Assembly: GCA_035533075.1 (NCBI GenBank)
Contig: DATLUO010000103.1
Span: forward strand, 1 to 58,410
DNA from: Pirellulales bacterium
GTDB lineage: Bacteria; Planctomycetota; Planctomycetia; Pirellulales; JAICIG01
DNA length: 58,410 bases
Direction of reading: 5' to 3'
The notes under the pieces are model-generated. The model worked only from the letters and a program-made list of their open reading frames with translations. It did not search any database and was not told where the DNA came from. Position numbers and translations under genes: made by a program. Each line of letters opens with the position of its first letter. Position 1 is the stretch's first letter. Below are positions 17,955 through 25,600 of the stretch, piece after piece.

Positions 17955-19148
17955 ATGGACGAGCCAATCCTGTTTGTCGACGATGATCCGAACCTGCTGT
18001 CGGCCGTGGCCCGCGGTCTGCGGGCACGCTTTCAACTTGAAACGGCCCTCGGCCCGGAACAAGGTCTGGAGTTGGTTCAAGCACGCGGCCCGCACCAGTC
18101 CTTTGCGGTCGTAGTCGCCGACATGCAGATGCCGGGTATGAACGGCGTGGAGCTGCTGCGGCGGGTCGCGGAGATCGCCCCCTTGAGCGTGCGGATCATG
18201 CTCACCGGCCAGGCCGACCAGCAGACGGCCATCGACGCCATCAACCAGGGGAGCATCTTTCGCTTTCTCACCAAGCCGTGCGGTCAGGAGTTGCTGGCCG
18301 GCACCTTGACGGCGGGCCTGGAGCAATATCGCCTGTTGACGGCCGAGAAGGAGCTGCTGGTCAAGACGCTCAGCGGCAGCGTGCGGTTATTGGCCGACAT
18401 GCTGGCCCTGGCCAAGCCGAAGGCCTTCAGCCGCGCGGCCCGCGTCCGCAAGCTGGTGCAAGACATCGCCGCGCAGCATGGCATCGAGCCTGCCTGGCCG
18501 CTGGAGATCGGCGCGATGCTCTCGCACCTGGGCTGCGTGACTCTGCCGGAGACCGTTTTGGAAAAAGTCTGCGCCGGCCAGTCGCTCGGCCTGCGCGAGA
18601 CGGCGCTCTTCTATTCGCACCCGCGCGTCGGCGCCGAGCTGCTCGGCAACATTCCGCGGCTGGCGCCGGTGGCCGAGATCGTCGCCTATCAAGAGAAGCA
18701 CTTCGACGGGGCGGGCCCGCCCGACGACGGCCGTTCGGGCGAAGACATTCCGCTGGGCGCCCGCGTCTTGAAGCTGGCACTCGATTTCGACGTCTTGCGG
18801 GCGTCGGGCGAGAACCAGGGCCAGGCGCTCGCCGAGCTGCACCGGCGCAAGGGTTGGTATGATCCCGCGGTGCTGGAAACGTTGGCGCGGCTCTTCAATT
18901 GCGAGATTTGTTACGAGTCGCGCACGGTGCTGCTCAGCCAGCTCGAAGAAGGGATGTTGCTCGATCAGCACGTTCTGTCGAGCGAGGGCGACATTCTGGT
19001 GACCCGCGGGCAGGAAGTTTCGCTGGCGCTCATACAACGCCTCCGCAACTATGCCCAGGCGGTGCGCGGCGTCCAACAGCCAATTTCCGTGCTGATGCCC
19101 ATTCGCGTAACAGAAACCAGCGCTGGCATTGCCGGCGGAACGCAGTAA
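17955..19148 (+). CDS. Response regulator with degenerate HD-GYP domain
   Basis: I start at the ATG at 17955, which follows GAGGGG at good spacing; an in-frame ATG at 17928 directly abuts the repeat. The receiver (3-120) has LFVDDDP, VVVADMQMPGMNG, LTGQAD and FLTKPCG. The second half aligns with HD-GYP phosphohydrolases but has lost key residues: the HDIGK position reads SHLGC (MLSHLGCVTLPETVL), and the GYP segment reads KHFDGAGPPDD. The metal-binding HD pair is therefore gone and c-di-GMP hydrolysis is unlikely. A C-terminal tail of about 100 residues (EEGMLLDQHVLSSEGDILV) is typical of RpfG-like proteins. The last 14 codons lie in a duplicated segment shared with 20661-20820. Confidence 0.86.
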   Translation: MDEPILFVDDDPNLLSAVARGLRARFQLETALGPEQGLELVQARGPHQSFAVVVADMQMPGMNGVELLRRVAEIAPLSVRIMLTGQADQQTAIDAINQGSIFRFLTKPCGQELLAGTLTAGLEQYRLLTAEKELLVKTLSGSVRLLADMLALAKPKAFSRAARVRKLVQDIAAQHGIEPAWPLEIGAMLSHLGCVTLPETVLEKVCAGQSLGLRETALFYSHPRVGAELLGNIPRLAPVAEIVAYQEKHFDGAGPPDDGRSGEDIPLGARVLKLALDFDVLRASGENQGQALAELHRRKGWYDPAVLETLARLFNCEICYESRTVLLSQLEEGMLLDQHVLSSEGDILVTRGQEVSLALIQRLRNYAQAVRGVQQPISVLMPIRVTETSAGIAGGTQ

Positions 19149-19270
19149 AATGAGAGGAACGGAGTCGCGGGAATCTCATCTTTGTCTTTGGAGAAGTGCC
19201 TTGGGCACACATTCGATTCGCAAAAGGCGTTGGCCGTGCCTTGGCGGTGATTTCTTGGCTGTCCTGCTGA
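19107..19270 (+). repeat. Duplicated gene-start segment, copy 1 (decayed)
   Basis: About 160 bases here match 20661-20820 at roughly 80-85 percent by eye. Shared landmarks are ACAGAAACC..GCTGGCATTGCC, GTAAAATGAGAGGA, GGAATCTCATCTTTGTCTT, GGAGAAGTGCCTTGGGCA, TTCGATTCGCAA and GGCGGTGATTTCTTGGCT. Copy 2 contains the leader, ribosome site and signal-peptide start of the HEAT-like gene at 20750. Copy 1 carries the same start but loses the frame soon after, so it is a pseudogene fragment. Its 5' part overlaps and supplies the last codons and stop of the REC-HD gene. Confidence 0.8.
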
Positions 19271-19353
19271 GCTGGGTTGTTCGGCGGCGTGATCGCCCGG
19301 CGTAATCGGCAACGTAAACGGTGAGGAGGACGGCTAACGGGGTCCAAACAATT

Positions 19354-19495
19354 TATACTTCACGCGGCCCAGAATGAGACATCGGCGGTGGCTGGGGCAG
19401 AGCCTGGCCAGGTGGAGGCTGGCACTCCGTTCATCTCGACGGCCAGGCGATGCCCCGGTTGGGCGCACCGGGGCATCGCTTGGCCTACAGCGCGC
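19354..19495. repeat. Family B MITE-like repeat, left-half copy
   Basis: TATACTTCACGCGGCCCAGAATGAGAC then GGCGGTGGCTGGGGCAGAGCCTGGCC reproduce the terminal part and outer left arm of the complete element at 52683-52917. The inner arms GGCCAGGCGATGCCCCGG and CCGGGGCATCGCTTGGCC are also present, but the right outer arm is lost. Confidence 0.8.
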
Positions 19496-19668
19496 TGCTT
19501 GCTGACAACGCCGGCACCGATCATGGCCATTTCGCCCCCCTTTTGAGACGTGGTAACGGTTACCACCTGACATCGAATTGACGACACGAACGCACGGCTG
19601 ACGCCGCGCATTTCGGCGTCTAAATTCATGGCACCGGTCGCTGAGTGGCTCAATTTGTCAGCGGGCCG

Positions 19669-19917
19669 CTAGCGCTGTTTGGGCGCCAGGCTCATGTGCG
19701 GGCTGCACCAGCCAACGAGAAAGTCCATCACTTCCAGGACGACATCCTCGTCGCTGTCGCGGCCCGCCTCGCGCAAAGCTTGACGGTTTTTGTCGAAGAA
19801 GCCGAGAATGGAGTCGCGCTGCTGACCGTCGCGTTGCATCGTTATTGCGAGCGCTCGCAATTGTTCGAGTGGCCTGGGTGCCCGAAGGGCCTCCTCTAAT
19901 CTCACGTCAACGGACAT
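19669..19917 (-). CDS. Small partner of the Tse2-like protein (candidate antitoxin/immunity)
   Basis: An 82-residue hydrophilic, largely helical protein starting 15 bases after the stop of the upstream Tse2-like gene on the same strand, so the pair is an operon. Visible features are an acidic N-terminal half (MSVDVRLEEAL) and a Phe/Asp-rich middle (ILGFFDKNRQALREAGRD). It then ends in VMDFLVGWCSP. I recognise no family. Size, spacing and neighbour fit a neutralising partner, but the order toxin-then-partner is less common than the reverse. Alternatively it is an unrelated conserved small protein. Confidence 0.6.
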   Translation of the reverse strand: MSVDVRLEEALRAPRPLEQLRALAITMQRDGQQRDSILGFFDKNRQALREAGRDSDEDVVLEVMDFLVGWCSPHMSLAPKQR

Positions 19918-19932
19918 ACCACCGTTCTCCCT

Positions 19933-20319
19933 TCACGGAACTTGTCGCCACAGCGTCTGCGTCGCTGCAATCGCGTTTTGAAAATCGTCGAGAGTCATCG
20001 GTTTACTCGGCTCGATCAGGCCGTGGGTCGTCGTGCTTGGATCCGGTCGATAAACCAGATTCGATCCGAGCAAGCTGCTGTCGATCACCCACACTGGGTC
20101 TTTTCCCGTCCCTCCCAACTGTTGCGGACGCCGAAAATAAGGCAAATTCGCCGCCTGACCGGGGCTTACTGACAAGCCACCCAGACCCGGTTGAACAAGA
20201 TCCCCAGGCAACGTGGCGAGCACGTCGGTACCCGGACGCACGCCAAGCGCTCGCGCATGGGGGCCGACGTCGGGCAAGCCGCTTTTGTTCTTGCGCATCG
20301 CCCTGAACAGGCTCGCCAT
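19933..20319 (-). CDS. Tse2-like putative ADP-ribosyltransferase toxin
   Basis: From the ATG at 20319 (AGGA 8 bases upstream) the product is 128 residues; an ATG at 20367 would add 16. The layout recalls Pseudomonas Tse2. It has an N-terminal LFRAMRKNKSGLPDVG segment (Tse2 has an LYRAVFKANYDG-like one), a Pro/Gly-rich centre with GGLSVSPGQAANLPYFRRP, then GKDPVWVIDSSLLGSNLVYR. It closes with HGLIEPSKPMTLDDFQNAI, comparable with the ATHYTIMPAKPM stretch of Tse2. Tse2 toxins act in the cytoplasm and are reported to have an ADP-ribosyltransferase-like fold. The match is by motif order only. No secretion genes are nearby, so a chromosomal toxin-antitoxin role is as plausible as type VI delivery. 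Confidence 0.55.
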   Translation of the reverse strand: MASLFRAMRKNKSGLPDVGPHARALGVRPGTDVLATLPGDLVQPGLGGLSVSPGQAANLPYFRRPQQLGGTGKDPVWVIDSSLLGSNLVYRPDPSTTTHGLIEPSKPMTLDDFQNAIAATQTLWRQVP

Positions 20320-20369
20320 CCGGATGTCCTGAGTATAATCCGCAGAACAGGATGACGGAAGCCGCAACT

Positions 20370-20660
20370 CCTGTCAAACTCTGCGGCAGGCCCGAAAGCC
20401 TGACTCAGGGGCTGGGCAGGAAGAAACGAAAATGACGGGCAGAACTTTCTTGGAATTCGAGGCCGGCGTTTCGCGTATTACTGGTAACGGCAAAAAGAAA
20501 GAAAACGGCCGGCGACCGCTTTTCCCTTGCCGACCGATCAGGCTCCCACGCCTGACGTATTGGTCTTCGCTTGGCTTGCCGGCGGACGCGGAACGCCCGA
20601 TCAACTGTCAGAATCCGACAGTTGGCCCAATGGTGGGGTTCCCTCCGCGTTCTCGACGAA
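20370..20660. other. Intergenic region, no gene seen
   Basis: Frames across these roughly 290 bases are short and low-complexity, with no family motif, and it sits between the divergent Tse2-like operon and the HEAT-protein leader. On the minus strand GATTATACTC at about 20328-20337, just upstream of the toxin ATG, gives a plausible -10 (TATACT) but no good -35 at standard spacing. Confidence 0.35.
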
Positions 20661-20820
20661 CAGAAACCGGTGCTGGCATTGCCAGCGAAACGCCGTAAAA
20701 TGAGAGGAGTTGACTCGGCGGAATCTCATCTTTGTCTTGGAGAAGTGCCTTGGGCATACCTTCGATTCGCAACCGCAGTGGCGTTGCGCTGGCGGTGATT
20801 TCTTGGCTATCGTGCTTTGC
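20661..20820 (+). repeat. Duplicated gene-start segment, copy 2 (intact)
   Basis: This is the functional-looking copy of the segment at 19107-19270. It includes ACAGAAACCGGTGCTGGCATTGCC, GTAAAATGAGAGGAG, the ribosome site GGAGAAG and the TTG start and signal-peptide codons of the HEAT-like gene. About 1.55 kb separates the two direct copies, and the Tse2-like operon and family B repeat lie between them. Confidence 0.8.
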
Positions 20821-21943
20821 GATGGCACCGTTGTTTGCCGCCGACGTTCGCCTGCCGGCGAACGCCGGCGAGAGGGCCGACGCCGACCAGATCGCCATAC
20901 TGGTGCGCGAACTGGGGGCCAACAGGTTCATCGTCCGCCAACACGCGCAACGGGCGTTGGTCGAAATCGGCTTGCCCGCCAAAGCGGCGCTGGAGACGGC
21001 GGTCCACGATCCCGACGGCGAGGTGCGTCAGCGCGCCAGGCAGGCCTTGGCCGCCATCGCGGACGTCGACTTTCACGCACGCCTCGGAGCGTTTCTTGCC
21101 GACTTGGACCCGGACCACCACTACGGCCTGGCGGGCTGGCAGCGTTACCGCTCGCTGTCGGGTGAAAGTCCCGCCGCGCGACGGCTGTTTGCCGATATGC
21201 AGCGGGCCGAACGAGAGCTGCTCGAAGCCGTGGCGAATGCGCCCGCGCAGGCCGGCGCCCTGCTCGACGCGCGATGCCAGCAGGTCGAAAACGGCATCGC
21301 CGGCGACCCGTTCAAACAGTCGCACCTCTCGCTGGCAACCATGTCGGCACTGCTTTTCGCGGGTGGCAACCCCGAAGTGCCGGTTTCTGCGCACGCGGGC
21401 GGCAGCCTTTTCAGCTTCGGCAGCCAGGCCGCGTTGGCGCAGGCGATGCACGCTCGGCCACCTTCGCCGGTGCGGCCGCTGGTGGCCGCCTGGGTGGGCC
21501 GATCGTTCGAGATTGATTCACTCACTTCCTATCGCAACCAACTGTTGGCCATGCAGTACCACCTGAAAGAGGCCGTGGCCCCGGCGCTCAAGTTGATTCA
21601 GCCGCCCGGCGGCCGACCGGAGTGGGAACACTTCGCCATCTTGGCCATTGCCAAGCTGGGCGGCCAAGAGCATGTGGCGGCGCTGGAACCTCTGCTGAAC
21701 GACGAACGCACCATTGACGCCTCCGATCGCGGTGGTCAGAAGTCGGACGCGGAAATCCGCGACGTGGCGCTGGCCGCGATGCTGCACCTCACCGGGCAAA
21801 AGTTGTCGGACTACGGCTTCCAGCACGCAAAGGCGAATCCCACGCTCTTGTGGAATGCCACTTCGCTTGGTTTCAACGATCCCGCGGCCCGCGAAGAGGC
21901 CTTGAAAAAATGGCGTGCCTGGGCCGAAAAGCATCTCAAGTAG
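20750..21943 (+). CDS. Secreted HEAT-repeat-like protein
   Basis: I start at TTG 20750, 7 bases after GGAGAAG, giving a clean signal peptide (NRSGVALAVISWLSCF, cleavage after LFAA); an upstream TTG at 20732 is in frame. The mature protein of about 365 residues begins with a HEAT/armadillo-like unit common in planctomycete exported proteins (LVRELGANRFIVRQHAQRAL, then AALETAVHDPDGEVRQRA). It ends in a second helical unit (FAILAIAKLGGQEHVAALEPLL). Catalytic motifs are absent, so it is probably a scaffold. The leader and first codons belong to the segment duplicated at 19107. Its stop TAG at 21941 is supplied by a family A repeat. Confidence 0.78.
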   Translation: MGIPSIRNRSGVALAVISWLSCFAMAPLFAADVRLPANAGERADADQIAILVRELGANRFIVRQHAQRALVEIGLPAKAALETAVHDPDGEVRQRARQALAAIADVDFHARLGAFLADLDPDHHYGLAGWQRYRSLSGESPAARRLFADMQRAERELLEAVANAPAQAGALLDARCQQVENGIAGDPFKQSHLSLATMSALLFAGGNPEVPVSAHAGGSLFSFGSQAALAQAMHARPPSPVRPLVAAWVGRSFEIDSLTSYRNQLLAMQYHLKEAVAPALKLIQPPGGRPEWEHFAILAIAKLGGQEHVAALEPLLNDERTIDASDRGGQKSDAEIRDVALAAMLHLTGQKLSDYGFQHAKANPTLLWNATSLGFNDPAAREEALKKWRAWAEKHLK

Positions 21944-22078
21944 GGTAGGACCGGCGAGCTTGCGAGCGACGGCCCACCGATTCGAGGCGTCAGGTTTCAG
22001 GCGTCAGGCGTCAGGACAAACAACCTGACGCTTGACTTCGGTGGGCCGTCGCTCGCAAGCTCGCTGGTCCCACCCTAC
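21940..22078. repeat. Family A inverted repeat between HEAT gene and hemB
   Basis: Left arm GTAGGGTAGGACCGGCGAGC... (21940-21980) and right arm ending TGGTCCCACCCTAC (22039-22078) enclose a centre of GCGTCAGG units with its own inversion (GGCGTCAGG...CCTGACGC). The left edge contains the stop codon of the HEAT gene; the right edge is 10 bases before the hemB ATG. Confidence 0.9.
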
Positions 22079-22088
22079 GGCTTTTTTG

Positions 22089-23123
22089 ATGTGGCACTCC
22101 ATGCACGAAGAACCGCTTTCCGCCCCCGGCTATCCAACCACGCGTCTGCGGCGATTGCGCTACGACGCGCGCATCCGCGATCTGGTGCGCGGCGTGCGAT
22201 TGTCGCCCGCCACGCTGGTGCAGCCGCTCTTCGTGCGGCGCGGCAGCGGCGTCCAACACGAGATCGCGTCGATGCCCGGCCAGTATCAGTGGTCGCTCGA
22301 TCTCGTCGTCGAAGAAGCGGCGCGGCTGGCCGAACTGAAACTGGGCGGCGTCATCTTGTTTGGCATTCCCGACGAGAAGGACGCGACCGGAAGCGACGCC
22401 TGTTGCGACGAGGGAATCATTCAAGACGCCGTGCGCGCGGTCAAGGCCGCCGCGCCCGGCCTGCTGGTGATGACCGACGTCTGCTTTTGCGAATACACCG
22501 ATCACGGGCATTGCGGCGTGCTCTACGAGCGGCAGGGACTGGTCGACGTCGACAACGACGCCACGCTCGAACTGTTGTCCCGGCAGGCCGTCAGCCACGC
22601 GCGTGCCGGCAGCGACCTGGTCGCGCCCAGCGGCATGATGGATGGCATGGTGGCGGCCATTCGCCGCGGCCTCGACGACGCCGGTTTCACGCATCTGCCG
22701 ATCATGAGCTATTCCGCCAAGTATGCGAGCGCGTTTTACGGGCCGTTTCGCGACGCGGCGGAAAGTGCTCCGCAGTTCGGCGACCGCCGCGGCTATCAAA
22801 TGGACCCCGCCACGACCGCCGGCCAGGCATTGCGCGAGGTCGAGCTCGATCTGGCCGAGGGTGCCGACATGATCATGGTCAAGCCGGCGCTGGCCTATCT
22901 CGACGTTATCTCCGCCGTGCGGCAGCGTTTTGCCGGCGTACCGTTGGCGGCGTATAACGTGTCGGGCGAATACAGCATGGTGAAAGCGGCCGCCGCCCGT
23001 GGCTGGCTGAACGAGCGGCAGACCGTGCTCGAATCGCTCATCGCGATGCACCGCGCCGGCGCGGACATCATTCTTTCCTATTGGGCGCAGGACGTAGCGC
23101 AGTGGCTGAAGGATGAGTCGTAG
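22089..23123 (+). CDS. hemB: Porphobilinogen synthase (delta-aminolevulinic acid dehydratase)
   Basis: HemB condenses two 5-aminolevulinate molecules to porphobilinogen in haem synthesis. The product is about 344 residues from the ATG at 22089 (22101 is an alternative; the frame upstream is family A repeat). Visible are the zinc-ligand segment DVCFCEYTDHGHCG, the two Schiff-base lysines in IMSYSAKYAS and MIMVKPALAYLD, YQMDPA, and AYNVSGEYSM. The stop TAG at 23121 is in a family A repeat, and hemL, which makes the substrate, follows 109 bases later. Confidence 0.96.
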   Translation: MWHSMHEEPLSAPGYPTTRLRRLRYDARIRDLVRGVRLSPATLVQPLFVRRGSGVQHEIASMPGQYQWSLDLVVEEAARLAELKLGGVILFGIPDEKDATGSDACCDEGIIQDAVRAVKAAAPGLLVMTDVCFCEYTDHGHCGVLYERQGLVDVDNDATLELLSRQAVSHARAGSDLVAPSGMMDGMVAAIRRGLDDAGFTHLPIMSYSAKYASAFYGPFRDAAESAPQFGDRRGYQMDPATTAGQALREVELDLAEGADMIMVKPALAYLDVISAVRQRFAGVPLAAYNVSGEYSMVKAAAARGWLNERQTVLESLIAMHRAGADIILSYWAQDVAQWLKDES

Positions 23124-23215
23124 GGTGGGACCAGCGAGCTTGCGAGCGCCGGCCCACCATAATCGACGTCCCTAACGGTGGGCCGGCGCTCGCAAGCTCG
23201 CTGCTCCCACCCTAC
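23120..23215. repeat. Family A inverted repeat between hemB and hemL
   Basis: Arms GTAGGGTGGGACCAGCGAGC... (23120-23159) and its complement ending CTCCCACCCTAC (to 23215) are separated by only about 17 bases. It is the tightest and cleanest copy and could form a hairpin of about 38 base pairs. It starts on the hemB stop codon and ends 17 bases before the hemL ATG. Confidence 0.92.
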
Positions 23216-23232
23216 GCGAAGGATACACCACA

Positions 23233-24534
23233 ATGACCACACCACGCGACCGTAGCCATCGGGCATTTTTCCGAGCAAAGCAACTTATTCCCGGCGGAGT
23301 GAACAGCCCGGCGCGGGCCTTCGGCGGCGTCGGCGGCGAGCCACTGTTCATCGCTCGCGGCGAGGGAGCATACCTGGTCGATATCGACGGCAACCGCTAT
23401 CTCGACTACATCGGATCGTGGGGGCCGATGATCCTGGGCCATGCCCATCCGCGCGTCACCGCGGCGCTGGAAGAAGCGGTCCGCCGCGGTACGAGCTTCG
23501 GCGCGCCGACCGAGGCCGAAAGCGAGTTGGCCGAGTTGATCGTCGAGGCCGTGCCCTCGGTCGAAAAAGTGCGGCTTGTCAACTCCGGCACCGAAGCCAC
23601 GATGAGCGCCATTCGTTTGGCCCGCGGCTATACGGGCCGGGAGATCATCGTCAAGTTCGCCGGCAACTACCACGGCCACGTCGATAGCCTGTTGGTGGCC
23701 GCCGGCAGCTCGGCCGCGACCCTGGCCGTGCCCAATTCGCCCGGCGTCACGCGCGGCACGACGCAAGACACGCTGGTGCTGGAATACAACGATTGCCAAG
23801 CTTTGCGGCGTGCCTTTGCCGAGCATGGCCCGCGAATTGCGGGCGTGATCGTGGAGCCGGTCGTAGGCAACATGGGCTGCGTCATTCCGGCCCACGAGTT
23901 CCTCCATGCCTTGCGCGAGGAGGCGAGTCAGGCCGGCGCCTTGTTGATCTTCGACGAGGTGATGACCGGTTTTCGCGTGGCGTACGGCGGAGCCCAGTCG
24001 CTCTTTAACGTTTTGCCCGACCTGACGACGCTGGGCAAAATTGTCGGCGGAGGTTTGCCGGTCGGCGCCTATGGCGGCCGGGCCGAGATCATGGACCACA
24101 TCTTGCCCACGGGCAAGGTCTTTCAGGCTGGCACGCTTTCCGGCAATCCGCTGGCGACCGCGGCGGGCATTGCCACGCTCAAAGAGCTGCGCGACAACCC
24201 GCCCTACGAACGGCTGGAAAGTCTCGGTGCGAAGCTCGAAACGGGCCTGGTGGCGGCCGCGCGGGACGCCGGCTTGCCGCACTCGGCGGCCCGCGTCGGC
24301 AGCATGCTCACGCTGTTTTTCCACGCCGGGCCGGTAACGAGTTGGACCGAGGCCAGCCATTGCGACACCCCGCGTTTCGCCCGATATTTCTGGGGGATGC
24401 TCGAACGGGGCTTCTACCTGCCTTGCAGCCAGTTTGAGGCCCTCTTCCTGTCCGCCGCCCACACCGACGCCGACGTCACGCACACCATCGACGCCGCGCA
24501 TGAGGCACTGCGGACGGTTGCCCGCACTCCGTGA
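23233..24534 (+). CDS. hemL: Glutamate-1-semialdehyde 2,1-aminomutase
   Basis: HemL transaminates glutamate-1-semialdehyde to 5-aminolevulinate using PLP, feeding HemB encoded just upstream. The 433-residue product shows LIPGGVNSPARAF at the N-terminus, the RLVNSGTEATMSAIRLARG cofactor segment, FAGNYHGHVDSLL, LIFDEVMTGFRV, and the PLP lysine in TTLGKIVGGGLPVGAYGG. Length and motifs are those of a complete enzyme. It starts 17 bases after the family A hairpin. Confidence 0.97.
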   Translation: MTTPRDRSHRAFFRAKQLIPGGVNSPARAFGGVGGEPLFIARGEGAYLVDIDGNRYLDYIGSWGPMILGHAHPRVTAALEEAVRRGTSFGAPTEAESELAELIVEAVPSVEKVRLVNSGTEATMSAIRLARGYTGREIIVKFAGNYHGHVDSLLVAAGSSAATLAVPNSPGVTRGTTQDTLVLEYNDCQALRRAFAEHGPRIAGVIVEPVVGNMGCVIPAHEFLHALREEASQAGALLIFDEVMTGFRVAYGGAQSLFNVLPDLTTLGKIVGGGLPVGAYGGRAEIMDHILPTGKVFQAGTLSGNPLATAAGIATLKELRDNPPYERLESLGAKLETGLVAAARDAGLPHSAARVGSMLTLFFHAGPVTSWTEASHCDTPRFARYFWGMLERGFYLPCSQFEALFLSAAHTDADVTHTIDAAHEALRTVARTP

Positions 24535-24654
24535 TGGGGTATTCGGGCGAACTGCTCGAAGAACGAAAAACTTCACTTCTTGCCCGACGCGGCCAAAAGC
24601 CGTACATTGCCCACGTCTTTCGCTGTCAAGCAAAAATGTACTCGCCCGCCCCTG

Positions 24655-25581
24655 ATGCAACCGCTCAAGTTCAACGAAGAGTTCGCCACGGTTTACGACG
24701 CGGCCGCCGGGCTGGCCAAAAGCTCCGGCGCGCATGCCGTCTTGCTGCTGCTCGACGGCCCCACCGATTGGCAGCAGTTGCGGCAACATGCCGCCGGTGA
24801 GCGAGTCATCGTGGCCGCCGACACGCCCGAGCAGCTTGCCGGAGCCCATGCCGCCGGGCTGTTGCCCGTGGTGCTCGATATGGCTGAAAGCCCCGTCTAC
24901 GACAAGCTTTCGCAGGCCCTGTTGGAGGCGGTGGCCGACGAATTCGTGCGGCCCGGAGCGCGGGTGGTGGCCGTCTATAGCGGTTTCGAGGCGCGGGCAC
25001 TCGATTCGATCAGCGTGATCGACCTGGGCGACCATTTGGGCCGCCTGACCGTTCGCGACCTGCAGCAGCTCGAAACGCGGGTGCCGCTCGATACCTTGCA
25101 AACGGTGGTGAACCTGGCCCTGGAGATTGGCCGCGAGGGACGCGAAGGCAAGCCGGTCGGCACCATGTTCGTGGTGGGCGACACGGTCAAGGTCCGCAAG
25201 ATGTGCCGTTCGGCCGGCTTCGATCCGGTCAAGGGTTACAGCCGCAAAGAGCGAAACCTGAAGAGTGCCCGTGTGCGCGAGGCGATCAAGGAGATTGCCC
25301 AAATGGATGGTGCCATCGTCGTGGCGGCCGACGGCACGGTGGAGCTGTCGTCACAATATATCGACGCGCCCGCGACGAACATTACGCTGGCCAAAGGTTT
25401 GGGCGCTCGGCATTGGGCCGCGGCCTCCATCAGTCGGGCAACCAAGGCGGTGGCGGTGGCCGTGAGCGAGTCGAACGGGACGGTGCGGATTTTTCAGAAC
25501 GGCGAAGTCGTGCTGCGCATCGAGCCGTTCCGACGGCCGATGAAGTGGCGCGAGTTCGAGTATGAGCCACCCGGGGAGTAG
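24655..25581 (+). CDS. DisA_N / diadenylate-cyclase-domain protein with altered RHR motif
   Basis: About 308 residues from ATG 24655 (no clear ribosome site; longer frame from 24580). The N-terminal 110 residues form an alpha/beta domain I cannot name. The C-terminal part matches the DAC domain that makes c-di-AMP: ALEIGREGREGKPVGTMFVV, the DGA motif in MDGAIVVAADG near residue 218, and the GLGARHWAAASISRATKAVA segment near 250. The canonical DAC second motif is RHR; here it reads RHW, while the surrounding residues are kept. So the fold is convincing, but cyclase activity is uncertain. It lacks the DNA-binding half of bacterial DisA and resembles the stand-alone DacZ type. It follows hemL by 120 bases. 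Confidence 0.8.
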   Translation: MQPLKFNEEFATVYDAAAGLAKSSGAHAVLLLLDGPTDWQQLRQHAAGERVIVAADTPEQLAGAHAAGLLPVVLDMAESPVYDKLSQALLEAVADEFVRPGARVVAVYSGFEARALDSISVIDLGDHLGRLTVRDLQQLETRVPLDTLQTVVNLALEIGREGREGKPVGTMFVVGDTVKVRKMCRSAGFDPVKGYSRKERNLKSARVREAIKEIAQMDGAIVVAADGTVELSSQYIDAPATNITLAKGLGARHWAAASISRATKAVAVAVSESNGTVRIFQNGEVVLRIEPFRRPMKWREFEYEPPGE

Positions 25582-25583
25582 GT

Positions 25584-25600
25584 GAGGGTTCAGGGTTCAG
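25584..25600. repeat. Family D repeat between two convergent genes
   Basis: GAGGGTTCAGGGTTCAG lies just after the DAC-gene stop. Read on the minus strand it is CTGAACCCTGAACCCTC, and its first TGA after CCC is the stop codon of the PDZ gene (PEP-stop). Confidence 0.8.

Noticed and set aside
23120..23215. Family A hairpin as a simple rho-independent terminator
   Set aside because: No T-tract follows the stem, and the element lies between two genes of one pathway (hemB-hemL), so classic termination does not fit, though processing or attenuation remains possible.
23212..25302. 696-residue minus-strand frame over hemL and the DAC gene
   Set aside because: The opposite strand encodes complete HemL and DAC-domain proteins with all motifs; the long antisense frame is a by-product of codon bias.
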